A stretch of DNA of 9,129 nucleotides from CAYSHJ01 sp964589725 (GCA_964589725.1 CAZPUJ010000136.1:1-9129), one strand, 5' to 3'. Shown: positions 1 to 7,216, counted from the stretch's first letter. Program-made: numbers and translations. Notes: generated from the sequence alone by a model not told the origin.

Positions 1-459
1 GTCTTGCCAGATGATGCCGCTCCCCTTGTTGGCCATGTAGTTCAAGGCACCACCGTTAGCGACCAGCGGGTTTTGCGAGTCCGTCGGACAACGGAGCATC
101 GGCAACTCCGTCATGCGAACTGGGGTATTAGCCGGGTCAGTACTGTTCAAATCGAAGTTGATTTTTTTGTACAACGGACTTTGATCGAAGTACGGCAGCA
201 ATTGACTCAAGGCTGAATAGCGCTTCGTGTTATTTAGTTGTGCGAACGGGAAGCACTTGGCCACGTCGAGGTAACTATGCAACGCTAAGCCAATCTGCTT
301 GAGATTGTTCTTGCACTGCGACCGTCGAGCTGCTTCGCGGGCTTGTTGAACCGCGGGCAGCAACAGAGCAATCAAGATGGCGATGATGGCGATGACGACC
401 AACAGTTCGATCAGCGTGAAACCACGACGCACCGATGGGGAATGAAGAGATCGAGACAT
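1..459 (-). CDS. DUF1559-type prepilin-like protein, 3'-truncated by window edge
   Basis: The N-terminal 153 codons are visible and the reading frame runs off the left edge without a stop. After a short basic leader comes a type III (prepilin) signal, RRGFTLIELLVVIAIIAIL. Cleavage is expected between Gly13 and Phe14, and Glu18 is the conserved Glu5 of the mature pilin. The following LLPAVQQAREAARRSQCKNN segment, then LKQIGLALHSY, is the hallmark of the large planctomycete family carrying DUF1559 (SBP_bac_10-like). Members usually run to about 300-350 residues, so roughly half is missing. The start at 457-459 is supported by GGGAG at 467-471, five bases upstream. The family is massively expanded in Planctomycetes. 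Its members are presumed exported pseudopilin-like surface or periplasmic proteins, but no biochemical role is established. Family assignment is confident; function is unknown. Confidence 0.93.
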   Translation of the reverse strand, partial: MSRSLHSPSVRRGFTLIELLVVIAIIAILIALLLPAVQQAREAARRSQCKNNLKQIGLALHSYLDVAKCFPFAQLNNTKRYSALSQLLPYFDQSPLYKKINFDLNSTDPANTPVRMTELPMLRCPTDSQNPLVANGGALNYMANKGSGIIWQD

Positions 460-749
460 CACAATTCTCCCAAAAATGAAGAAATGAAGAGCAGAGAAAA
501 ACCACAGGACCGGACCTCCGGCGGAAGTTCCGCACAGAAGTCGGAGGAAGGTTGAACTCGCGGCTTTTCAGCGACGAGAAGTTCACGACTCAATCAACCA
601 AAGTCTTTCGCGCGAGCGCTGAGCGGACGCGCCACATTGATTCGTCTGAAACGCGAGCCAGCAATCACGACGCAATAGGCTCTCGCCGCTTGGACGAGGA
701 CGCGCAGGGACAAGCCCAGCATCGGCGCGGGACTCCGGACGAACCGGCT
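460..749. other. Gene-free stretch between two minus-strand genes
   Basis: This stretch lies downstream of the small secreted protein gene and upstream of the DUF1559-type gene, both on the minus strand. Short open frames here have no recognisable motif and no good ribosome site. It should contain the 3' end of the first transcript and the promoter of the second, but I see no convincing -35/-10 pair. The only structure noted is a pair of adjacent palindromes at 510-533. Confidence 0.5.
510..533. repeat. Two abutting short palindromes upstream of the DUF1559-type gene
   Basis: CCGGA-cc-TCCGG (510-521) overlaps by one base with GCGGAA-g-TTCCGC (521-533). They lie 51-74 bases upstream of the minus-strand start codon at 459. 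Read on the minus strand they are followed, after a few bases, by a run of five T near 497-501. They could be an operator, a leader hairpin or a weak terminator for the upstream transcript. The loops are too short for a strong RNA hairpin, so confidence in any role is low. Confidence 0.35.
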
Positions 750-1157
750 TTAACCTCGCGGAGGGCGATCCAGCAGTTGGCTCGTGTGTCGAGCCATCAG
801 CGAGTCAGACTCCAGCGACCATGCCTTGGACTCATCGTCCTGGTCGCGAATCTGTACGATCACGCAGAGCCACTCCACGGAAGAACTCTCGACCGTCGTC
901 GGTCGAGTCGGCAGAGGTGGTGATTCGGAACGGCGTGAGCAATTGGCGCCTCGACACGGTCCCGCTGGCACGTCTTGTGGGGAATCCGGCAGCCCGGTCC
1001 GAATCAGAGTCGAGTGGCTCGGAACACCGCGATGCACGAGGTAGTCGCCGCAACTGGCCTCACAGCGTTGCTCAGCCATGAGTCCACACACAACGAACAT
1101 CGCCAGCACCAAGATGGCCCGCGCAAAACTCAGTGATCGCCGCAGCTCACAATTCAT
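750..1157 (-). CDS. Small secreted Cys-containing protein (planctomycete type, function unknown)
   Basis: This 135-residue protein has an N-terminal export signal: basic residues at 6-7 and 13, then a hydrophobic core AILVLAMFVVCGLMA at 14-28, with possible cleavage near the CEA/SC junction (residues 34-35). The mature part opens with SCGDYLVH (35-42) and later has GPCRGANC (67-73), a C-x4-C pair. A Pro-rich stretch SPPLPTRP (79-86) follows. The order 'CGDYL ... PCxGxxC ... Pro-rich' matches my recollection of small hypothetical secreted proteins in planctomycete genomes, but I cannot name a Pfam family. I chose the ATG at 1155-1157 because the signal peptide begins right there. The frame stays open upstream to 1364, but that extension lacks any recognisable feature. 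No SD is visible before the chosen start. Transcription is divergent from the topoisomerase gene. Alternatively the frame could be fortuitous, though the well-formed signal peptide argues against that. Confidence 0.62.
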   Translation of the reverse strand: MNCELRRSLSFARAILVLAMFVVCGLMAEQRCEASCGDYLVHRGVPSHSTLIRTGLPDSPQDVPAGPCRGANCSRRSESPPLPTRPTTVESSSVEWLCVIVQIRDQDDESKAWSLESDSLMARHTSQLLDRPPRG

Positions 1158-1362
1158 GGTGCGAGATGATACGACAACAAATCTCAAAATGCGAATGAGA
1201 ATCTTTCCAGATCCAAAAAAAACCGTGTGCTCGATGCTCATCCAGTACTCCATTGAGTGACGCCCTGATCCTTGGGTTGCCTGGATCGACCGACTTCGCA
1301 ATTCTTCCGTCATTGATGTGAGGCACACGCGGTAAATCCGCAGCGTCGGTCCGAGGCAGTTC
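1158..1362. promoter_or_regulatory. Divergent intergenic region
   Basis: These 205 bases separate the divergent starts of the small secreted protein (minus) and the topoisomerase subunit (plus), so promoters for both should lie here. The left half is clearly more A/T-rich than the flanking genes. On the minus strand a TATCAT hexamer (about 1166-1171) sits 18 bases from TTCGCA, a weak -35-like match, but it is only 8 bases from the start codon. No confident promoter is called. For the plus gene, GAGG at 1353-1356 lies six bases before its ATG. Confidence 0.4.
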
Positions 1363-3279
1363 ATGGCGGAACAGAAAACGAACTACACCAGCGAAGACAT
1401 CGAAATCCTCGAAGGCCTCGAAGCCGTGCGGCGACGGCCGGCGATGTACATCGGCGGAGTCGATGCGCGAGGACTGCATCACTTGATCTGGGAGATCGTC
1501 GACAACTCGGTCGACGAGCATCTGGCCGGCGAGTGCGACAAGATCGAAGTCACGCTGCACAAAGACGGTTGCTCGATTACTGTCGAGGACAACGGCCGCG
1601 GTATTCCCGTCGAGAAGCATTCGAAGACGAAGACCTCGACGCTCGAAGTCGTGCTGACGATTCTGCACGCGGGGGGAAAATTCTCGAACAAGAATTATGC
1701 TCGCAGTGGCGGCTTGCACGGGGTTGGGGCATCGGTCGTCAACGCGCTGTCGAAGGAAATGATTGCGACGGTGCATCGCGATGGGCACGAATGGCAGCAG
1801 TCGTTTCGGCGCGGGAAACCTCAAGGGCCCGCCGCGAAAGTGCGGCCGTTTCGCGGCCGAGGCACGACCATCTTCTTCCGGCCCGACGAGCAAATCTTTC
1901 GCGGTACGCACTTCAACGGCGACATCATCAAGCAGCATCTGGAAGACATCTCGTTCGTCCACGGCGGACTGAAGGTTTCTTTCCATGATGAGGTCAAGCA
2001 CGAGACTCACGAGTACTTCCATCCCGACGGCATTACGGCCTATCTGCAAAAGATCATCCAGGACGATGCTCGCAAGCCGGTCCACGAGCAGTTCTTCACG
2101 ATTGACAAAGAGCTGGGCAACCACAAAGTGCAGATGGCGTTCTTGTGGACCGAATCGACTGACGAACGAGTGATGAGCTACGTCAACGGCATCCGCACGC
2201 ACGCCGGCGGTACACATGAAGCGGGCTTTCGAGCGGGCATCGTCAAGGCGGTGAAGAACTACATCGAAGTCCACGACATCAAGATGAAGGGCATCACGCT
2301 GACGGCCGAGGACATTCGCGAAGGAGTCGTTGGCATCCTGTCGGTATTCTTGTCGGACCCGATGTTTCAGGGGCAGACGAAAGACAAGCTCAATAACCAA
2401 GAGATGCAGCCGGCGGTCGAAAGCCTCGTGCGGCCTGGGGTCGAGACGTGGCTAAACAACAATCCGTCGGTGGCCGACACCGTCATCGGCCGCATCGTGC
2501 TCGCCGCGCGTGCGAGACAAGCCAGCCGCGAGGCCGCGACCGAGGTCCGCCGCAAGAACCCCGGCGGCAAGCGCACGAATCTCCCCGGAAAACTGCTCGA
2601 CTGTCGCAGCAACAAGGCAGACGAAGCCGAGTTGTTTATCGTCGAAGGCCTCTCCGCCGGCGGCACCGCCGCGATGGGTCGAGATAGCAAGACGCAAGCC
2701 GTCCTGCCGCTCAAAGGCAAAGTCCTCAATACCGAATCACTCGCCACGACGAAGGCGTTGCTGAACCAAGAAATCCACGACCTTGTCGAGACGCTCGGCA
2801 CCGGCATCGGCACTGGATTCGATATCCACAAGCTGCGTTATCACCGCGTTATCTTGCTGATGGACGCCGACAGCGACGGCTATCACATCAGCACGCTGCT
2901 ATTGGCGTTCTTCTTCCGCCACATGCCGCAGATCATTCGGCAAGAGAAGCTGTTCCTCGCCCTGCCGCCGCTGTACCGTATCGTCGTCGGCAACGAATCG
3001 CACTACGCTCGCGATGACGCTCACAAGGAAGAAATCCTCGCCACGCTGCCGAAAAACCGCAACTACGAAATCAGCCGGTTCAAAGGACTCGGTGAGATGA
3101 CCGCGCAGCAGCTCAAGGAAACGACGCTTGACCCCAAGAGCCGCATCCTGCTGCGAGTGGACATCGAAAGCCAGTTGGACGCCGACAAAACCTTCACCGA
3201 ACTCCTCGGCAAAGACGCCGGCGAGCGATATCGCATCATCATGGACGAAGCCAGTCAGGTGGATGACTTGGATATTTGA
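1363..3279 (+). CDS. Type IIA DNA topoisomerase B subunit (ParE/GyrB-like)
   Basis: This is the 638-residue ATPase/toprim subunit of a type IIA topoisomerase (gyrase or topo IV), which with an A subunit passes one DNA duplex through another. The GHKL ATPase is complete: EIVDNS (Glu44, Asn48), EDNGRGIP (Asp76), GGLHGVGASVVNALS (116-130), and the QTK loop with Lys340. The toprim domain has VEGLSAGG (Glu428) and DADSDG (Asp501, 503, 505), followed by RFKGLGEM (572-579) and the usual LDI C-terminus. The length fits ParE or short GyrB; the large C-terminal insertion of E. coli GyrB is absent. The position that is Asp in the classical EGDSAGG motif (E. coli GyrB Asp426) is Leu430 here. The start is backed by GAGG at 1353-1356. 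No A-subunit gene is adjacent. ParE versus a second GyrB cannot be decided from sequence alone, so no symbol is given. Confidence 0.95.
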   Translation: MAEQKTNYTSEDIEILEGLEAVRRRPAMYIGGVDARGLHHLIWEIVDNSVDEHLAGECDKIEVTLHKDGCSITVEDNGRGIPVEKHSKTKTSTLEVVLTILHAGGKFSNKNYARSGGLHGVGASVVNALSKEMIATVHRDGHEWQQSFRRGKPQGPAAKVRPFRGRGTTIFFRPDEQIFRGTHFNGDIIKQHLEDISFVHGGLKVSFHDEVKHETHEYFHPDGITAYLQKIIQDDARKPVHEQFFTIDKELGNHKVQMAFLWTESTDERVMSYVNGIRTHAGGTHEAGFRAGIVKAVKNYIEVHDIKMKGITLTAEDIREGVVGILSVFLSDPMFQGQTKDKLNNQEMQPAVESLVRPGVETWLNNNPSVADTVIGRIVLAARARQASREAATEVRRKNPGGKRTNLPGKLLDCRSNKADEAELFIVEGLSAGGTAAMGRDSKTQAVLPLKGKVLNTESLATTKALLNQEIHDLVETLGTGIGTGFDIHKLRYHRVILLMDADSDGYHISTLLLAFFFRHMPQIIRQEKLFLALPPLYRIVVGNESHYARDDAHKEEILATLPKNRNYEISRFKGLGEMTAQQLKETTLDPKSRILLRVDIESQLDADKTFTELLGKDAGERYRIIMDEASQVDDLDI

Positions 3280-3299
3280 CACGACTTCAGGAACCTTGC

Positions 3300-5291
3300 A
3301 TGAATCGCTTCTTGCTTGCCGTGTTTCTTTCGGTCGCTCTGCTGTTCCAGGGCTTTGTGATCGCTGCGGATTCGAAGCCGAACGAACGACTCGGCCGAGT
3401 TGTCTCGAACGTGACGCTGACCAACGCGCGCGGCGCGAGCATGTCGCTGGCTGAATTCCAAGACACACCGGTCATCGTCTTGGCGTTCTTGGGGACAGAG
3501 TGTCCGTTGGCAAAGTTGGCCGTGACGAAGCTCAATGCCTTGGCGCTGGAGTTTGCGCCGCGCGGGGTCGCGATTCTGGGGATCAATTCCAATCGACAAG
3601 ACTCGCTGGCGGACCTGGTCGCTCAGGCGAAGTCGCAGACGGTTGAATTTCCGTTGTTCAAAGATGTCGGCAACAAGCTCGCGGATGCGGTCGGTGCTGA
3701 GCGGACGCCGGAAGTCGTCGTGCTCGATCAAAGGAAATCGATTCGGTACATCGGCCGCATTGACGATCAAGACGGCATCGGCTTTCGACGCAGTGCGGCC
3801 AAGCGGCAAGATTTGAAGATTGCCGTCGAGGAACTCTTGGCCGGCAAACCGGTGAGCGTGCCAGTGACCGAAGTCGAAGGCTGCTTTATCGGCCGAGTGC
3901 GCGAGCCGAAGCCGAACAGCGACGTGACGTACTCGAAGCAGATCGCTCGCATCCTGCAAGACCGTTGCGTGAAATGCCATCGGCCGGGACAGGTCGCTCC
4001 GTTTGCGATGACCAGCTACGACGAAGTGGTCGGGTGGGCGGAGACGATCGCCGAGGTCGTCAAAGACAATCGCATGCCGCCGTGGCACGCGAGTCCCGAT
4101 CACGGCAAGTTCGCCAACGCGCGCAACCTGCCGGACGACGAAAAGCGGCTCATTCTCGATTGGGTCAAAGCCGGCGCGCCGCTCGGCGATCCGAACGAGA
4201 TTCCGCCCGCGAAAGCATTTGTCGACGACTGGCAATTGCCGCGAGCGCCGGACTTGGTCGTCCACATGCGCGACAAACCGTTCGACATTCCAGCAACGGG
4301 AGTCATGCACTACCAATACTTTGTGGTCGATCCCAAGTTCACCACAGACAAATGGGTCGAAGTCGCCGAAGTGCAACCGGGAGATCGCTCGGCTGTGCAT
4401 CACATCTTAGTCTTCGCGAAGACCGCGAGTGCACTCCGCAACTTTGACGGCGACGGCGCGTTCCTGGCCGCGTACGTTCCCGGCTTCCAGCCGCAACGAT
4501 ATCCCACCGGCATGGCCAAGCTCGTCCCCGCCGGATCGAAGCTGGCCTTTCAAGTTCACTACACGCCCAACGGCAAGAAGACCACGGACCTCAGCCGCAT
4601 CGGTTTCAACTTCGCTGATCCGACAAAAGTCACGCACGCCGTGATGACCAACGAGGCTCGCCAAACGCGGAAATTGATTATCCCGCCAAACGCCGACAAC
4701 CATCGCGTCGAAGCCGACTCTCCCCGATCGCCCGTCGAACTGCAACTGCTGAACCTGATGCCGCACATGCACGTCCGCGGCAAATCATTCCGCTATGAGC
4801 TGCGCAGGCCGGCCGGTCGCGAAGAGATCATGCTGGACGTGCCGCGTTACGACTTCAATTGGCAGACGAGCTATCAGCTCGCCGAGCCACTGCGCGTTCC
4901 GGCCGGCAGTGTGATGCACTGCGTTGCTCATTACGACAACTCGGAGAACAACCTCAACAACCCAAACCCGAACGCGACCGTCCGATGGGGCGAGCAAACC
5001 TGGGACGAAATGCTGATCGGCTACTTCGACATCGCCGTCCCGCGCGATGTCATCGCGGGAGCGAAGGCAAATTCCGAGACTCCAAAACCCATCGGAGCCA
5101 GGCTCGATCAGGTCGCGAAAGTGCTGGACCGCATCCAAGAACTCGACGTCAATAAAGACGGGGCGCTCAGCGCCGACGAAGTCCCCGCGCGCCTGCTGCC
5201 GATCTTCAAGCTGCTCGACCTCGACGGCGACAAGAAGCTCACCGCCGACGAAGCTCGCAAAGCACTGCAATCGCGCCGATTGCCCGAGTAA
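3300..5291 (+). CDS. Exported redoxin / cytochrome c / copper monooxygenase-like / EF-hand fusion protein
   Basis: This 663-residue protein has a signal peptide (about 1-23, hydrophobic core LLAVFLSVALLFQGFVIA). Next comes an AhpC/TSA-type redoxin domain (about 33-180) with TECPLAK and a single reactive-type Cys68; the second Cys of a CxxC is absent. A c-type heme site CVKCH (223-227) follows, with MPPW (Met259) as a possible distal ligand. Residues about 310-585 resemble the two-domain fold of type II copper ascorbate-dependent monooxygenases (PHM/DBH-like). His367-His368 and the FQVHY His420 resemble the CuH ligands; PHMH (His489, His491) and Met539 resemble the CuM set. Two EF-hand loops end the protein: Asp616-Glu627 and Asp640-Glu651. 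The substrate is unknown; it presumably acts in the periplasm. The start at 3300 is chosen over an in-frame ATG at 3276 because AGGA (3289-3292) lies seven bases upstream and the signal peptide starts there. It follows the topoisomerase gene by 20 bases, suggesting co-transcription. Confidence 0.9.
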   Translation: MNRFLLAVFLSVALLFQGFVIAADSKPNERLGRVVSNVTLTNARGASMSLAEFQDTPVIVLAFLGTECPLAKLAVTKLNALALEFAPRGVAILGINSNRQDSLADLVAQAKSQTVEFPLFKDVGNKLADAVGAERTPEVVVLDQRKSIRYIGRIDDQDGIGFRRSAAKRQDLKIAVEELLAGKPVSVPVTEVEGCFIGRVREPKPNSDVTYSKQIARILQDRCVKCHRPGQVAPFAMTSYDEVVGWAETIAEVVKDNRMPPWHASPDHGKFANARNLPDDEKRLILDWVKAGAPLGDPNEIPPAKAFVDDWQLPRAPDLVVHMRDKPFDIPATGVMHYQYFVVDPKFTTDKWVEVAEVQPGDRSAVHHILVFAKTASALRNFDGDGAFLAAYVPGFQPQRYPTGMAKLVPAGSKLAFQVHYTPNGKKTTDLSRIGFNFADPTKVTHAVMTNEARQTRKLIIPPNADNHRVEADSPRSPVELQLLNLMPHMHVRGKSFRYELRRPAGREEIMLDVPRYDFNWQTSYQLAEPLRVPAGSVMHCVAHYDNSENNLNNPNPNATVRWGEQTWDEMLIGYFDIAVPRDVIAGAKANSETPKPIGARLDQVAKVLDRIQELDVNKDGALSADEVPARLLPIFKLLDLDGDKKLTADEARKALQSRRLPE

Positions 5292-5391
5292 CCGCATCAC
5301 ACGCTTGTTTGCCCGGTCCCCGCGCCCCACCAGGGAGAGGGGTCGCCAGAGTCTGCCAGCTCACGTTGGCATTGGCGGCGAAAAGCGACTC
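5292..5391. terminator. Convergent intergenic region with possible hairpin
   Basis: This 100-base gap lies between the tail-to-tail redox protein gene and cdsA. TGCCA (5354-5358) and TGGCA (5367-5371) can form a 5-bp stem with an 8-base loop. Flanking AGAGTC (5348-5353) and GACTCT (5387-5392) are complementary but leave a 15-base bulge, and TCGCC/GGCGA is an alternative outer pairing. There is no T-run, so an intrinsic terminator is not certain. The G/C-rich segment near 5315-5342 (CCCC ... GAGGGG) resembles dispersed intergenic repeats of planctomycetes, but this cannot be verified here. Confidence 0.3.
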
Positions 5392-6306
5392 TCACCGTAG
5401 CAAATGCCACATCGCGTAAGCCACTGGCCCCGCGAGTAAAATACTATCCATCAAGTCCAGCAGCCCGCCAAACCCCGGTAGCAACACCGGAGCGTCTTTC
5501 ACCCCGATATCGCGCTTGATGAGCGACTCGGCCAAATCGCCGATCAGTCCCGCGAAACCAACCACTGTACCGAACACGACGGCCGGCAAGATGTGCCAGG
5601 AGGACCACTGCGGGGAAATCATCGGCCCGAGCCAACACAACCACGCCCCCGAACAGATCCCCGCAGTCAGCAGATGCCCGACGCCGCCCGCCCAAGTCTT
5701 ACCGGGGCTGAGCCGAGGGGTCATCTTCGGACCACCGATCAATCGTCCAAAGGTGTAGGCTCCGACGTCACCCATCTTCGTCGCGATCACCAACGCGCCG
5801 AGAACAAAGTAGCCATCGGAAGCCCAGCGCAATTGAGCGGTCACGGCCAGCAAGATGCCAATGTAGTGGATGATGAAAAACTCGATGGCTGCGGAAACAA
5901 AATGTTGACCCGTCTGCGGGCGAGAATCAGCGTCCCCCTCGGTCAGCGTCTCAGGTGCTCGAAAACGAAAGACGGCCAGCAGCAAAATCGTCACTGCGAT
6001 GAACGCGAACCATCCGAAGGGAGCTCGTCCATCTTGAAAAAGCAGAAACATGTCTGACGAATGAAACAGTCGTGGCGACCACTGGGCGAACAACAACGAC
6101 CAAGTCCATACCCAACACAGCGCAAGACTCGGTCGAAAACCGGCCGTCCGGCTTAAGACAACGAGTTCCCAAACGCAGCGAGCGGAAATCGCCAACAAGA
6201 CCACGAACAGGATCGGAGCCTCCGGGCCATACCAATCATCCCAAACGAACAGCGCGATCGTGGCGGGAATCAGCACGGCGGACATCAACAGGCGATGTTT
6301 CAACAT
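5392..6306 (-). CDS. cdsA: Phosphatidate cytidylyltransferase
   Basis: CdsA is an integral membrane enzyme that makes CDP-diacylglycerol from phosphatidate and CTP, the branch point of phospholipid synthesis. The 304-residue protein shows multiple hydrophobic membrane segments. It has the conserved C-terminal half: KMGDVGAYTFGRLIGG (177-192), LSPGKTWAG (199-207), then the signature region 261-287 with Lys264-Arg265, Lys270-Asp271, PGFGG (277-281), Asp284 and Asp287. Two signature positions differ from the classical PGHGG and DRxD forms: Phe279 replaces His and Leu285 replaces Arg. Length is slightly above the usual 270-290. The ATG at 6304-6306 is preceded by GAGG (6316-6319) inside the end of uppS, nine bases away. 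With a 6-base gap to uppS the two genes are almost certainly one operon, an arrangement common across bacteria. The downstream dxr and rseP genes often found with this pair are absent here. Confidence 0.93.
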   Translation of the reverse strand: MLKHRLLMSAVLIPATIALFVWDDWYGPEAPILFVVLLAISARCVWELVVLSRTAGFRPSLALCWVWTWSLLFAQWSPRLFHSSDMFLLFQDGRAPFGWFAFIAVTILLLAVFRFRAPETLTEGDADSRPQTGQHFVSAAIEFFIIHYIGILLAVTAQLRWASDGYFVLGALVIATKMGDVGAYTFGRLIGGPKMTPRLSPGKTWAGGVGHLLTAGICSGAWLCWLGPMISPQWSSWHILPAVVFGTVVGFAGLIGDLAESLIKRDIGVKDAPVLLPGFGGLLDLMDSILLAGPVAYAMWHLLR

Positions 6307-6312
6307 GTCCGC

Positions 6313-7074
6313 TTACCTCGACAATCCCCCGAAGTGGCGTTCGCGTTGAGCGAAGTCGCGCAACGCTTCGTGCAAATCGGCCGCGCGAAACTCCGGCCAG
6401 CATTTTGCCGTGACCCAAAACTCCGCGTAGCTCGCTTGCCATAACAAAAAATTACTCATGCGCATCTCGCCCGCCGTGCGAATGACCATATCGGGATCGG
6501 GCATGCCGACGGTGTCGAGGTTCTCGGCGATCGTGTCTTCCGTGATGTCGTTGATCGCCAGTCCGCCCGCACACACCTGCACTGCGATACGTCGGCAGGC
6601 ATCGACCAGTTCTTGTCGGCCGCCGTAGTTCACGGCCAGGCAAAGCCGCATGCCTTTGTTGTTCTGACTCAACTCGACCGTGCGTGACACTTCGCGCAAG
6701 ACTCCTTCGGAGAGTCCTTCGCGGCGGCCGATCATGGCAAAACGCAGGTCTTGACGCAGAATCTCTGACCGCTCTTCGACCAAGTATTGTTCGAGCAGCC
6801 GCAGCAGCATGTCGAGTTCGCGCGGCGGCCGTTTCCAATTCTCGCTGCTGAGGCAATACAGCGTAAGCTGCTCGATGCCCAACTCGGTGGATTCTTCGAT
6901 GATCTCGCGGACGGAGCGAACTCCGCGGCGATGACCTTCGATGCGTGGCAAACTTTTTCGACGAGCCCAGCGGCCGTTGCCGTCCATGATGACCGCGATG
7001 TGCCGCGGCAACACCTCGGTGGACAGCCCCAAGGCACTCAATCGACGCGCGGCCTTCTCGGGATCAAAGGGCAC
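6313..7074 (-). CDS. uppS: Isoprenyl transferase (undecaprenyl diphosphate synthase)
   Basis: This is a cis-prenyltransferase that extends farnesyl diphosphate with isopentenyl diphosphate to give undecaprenyl diphosphate, the lipid carrier for peptidoglycan and surface glycans. It is a soluble homodimer. The 253 residues equal the E. coli enzyme length. All family motifs are present: HIAVIMDGNGRWA (25-37) with catalytic Asp31, EGHRRG (46-51), YCLSSENWKRP (73-83), and RTAGEMRMSNFLLWQ (199-213) with Arg199, Arg205 and, further on, Glu218 of the Mg/diphosphate site. The start is GTG (7072-7074), preceded by GGAGG (7086-7090) at 11 bases. A start inside the protein would cut into the conserved N-terminus. 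It is co-directional with csrA upstream and cdsA downstream. The canonical RTSGEQRLSNF is slightly varied (Ala201, Met204, Met206), which is conservative. Confidence 0.96.
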   Translation of the reverse strand: MPFDPEKAARRLSALGLSTEVLPRHIAVIMDGNGRWARRKSLPRIEGHRRGVRSVREIIEESTELGIEQLTLYCLSSENWKRPPRELDMLLRLLEQYLVEERSEILRQDLRFAMIGRREGLSEGVLREVSRTVELSQNNKGMRLCLAVNYGGRQELVDACRRIAVQVCAGGLAINDITEDTIAENLDTVGMPDPDMVIRTAGEMRMSNFLLWQASYAEFWVTAKCWPEFRAADLHEALRDFAQRERHFGGLSR

Positions 7075-7216
7075 GGAAGTCAGAGCCTCCAGGCGTCAGG
7101 CGAATCAGCATCGTGGGGTGGGAAGTGACCCGACCGCAACGACGGCAGAACAAGCCCAAAACGACGCTGGCCAACCGCTGCCGTACACTATTGGCTGATC
7201 GCCGCTGAATGACCCG
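7075..7216 (-). other. csrA-uppS intergenic region
   Basis: These 142 bases separate two minus-strand genes. They hold the GGAGG (7086-7090) for uppS. Read on the minus strand, GCCAA and TTGGC form a 5-bp inverted repeat with a 16-base loop, followed about nine bases later by TTTT. This is only a weak terminator or leader structure. No promoter pair stands out, so whether csrA and uppS share a transcript is open. Confidence 0.3.

Noticed and set aside
275..923. Several short open frames across 275-923 on both strands
   Set aside because: They lie antisense to the prepilin leader or in the gene-free stretch, lack ribosome sites, and encode Arg/Ser/His-rich sequence without motifs.
1158..1364. 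N-terminal extension of the small secreted protein up to 1364
   Set aside because: The frame is open, but the 69 extra residues carry no family-like sequence and would bury the signal peptide. The extension would also overlap the topoisomerase start codon.
1147..2400. Long open frame (417 codons) on the minus strand opposite the topoisomerase gene
   Set aside because: It lies antisense to the GHKL ATPase and transducer coding sequence, has no recognisable domain, and is low-complexity in basic and acidic residues. This is typical of a shadow frame in G/C-rich wobble coding DNA.
3276..3299. In-frame ATG at 3276 for the redox fusion protein
   Set aside because: It overlaps the stop of the preceding gene and puts eight polar residues before a well-formed signal peptide. 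The ATG at 3300 has AGGA seven bases upstream.
3255..4403. 382-codon minus-strand frame opposite the redox protein gene
   Set aside because: It is a mirror of the real plus-strand gene, whose signal peptide, redoxin and heme motifs are clear. The antisense product shows only Arg/His/Asp-rich sequence without motifs.
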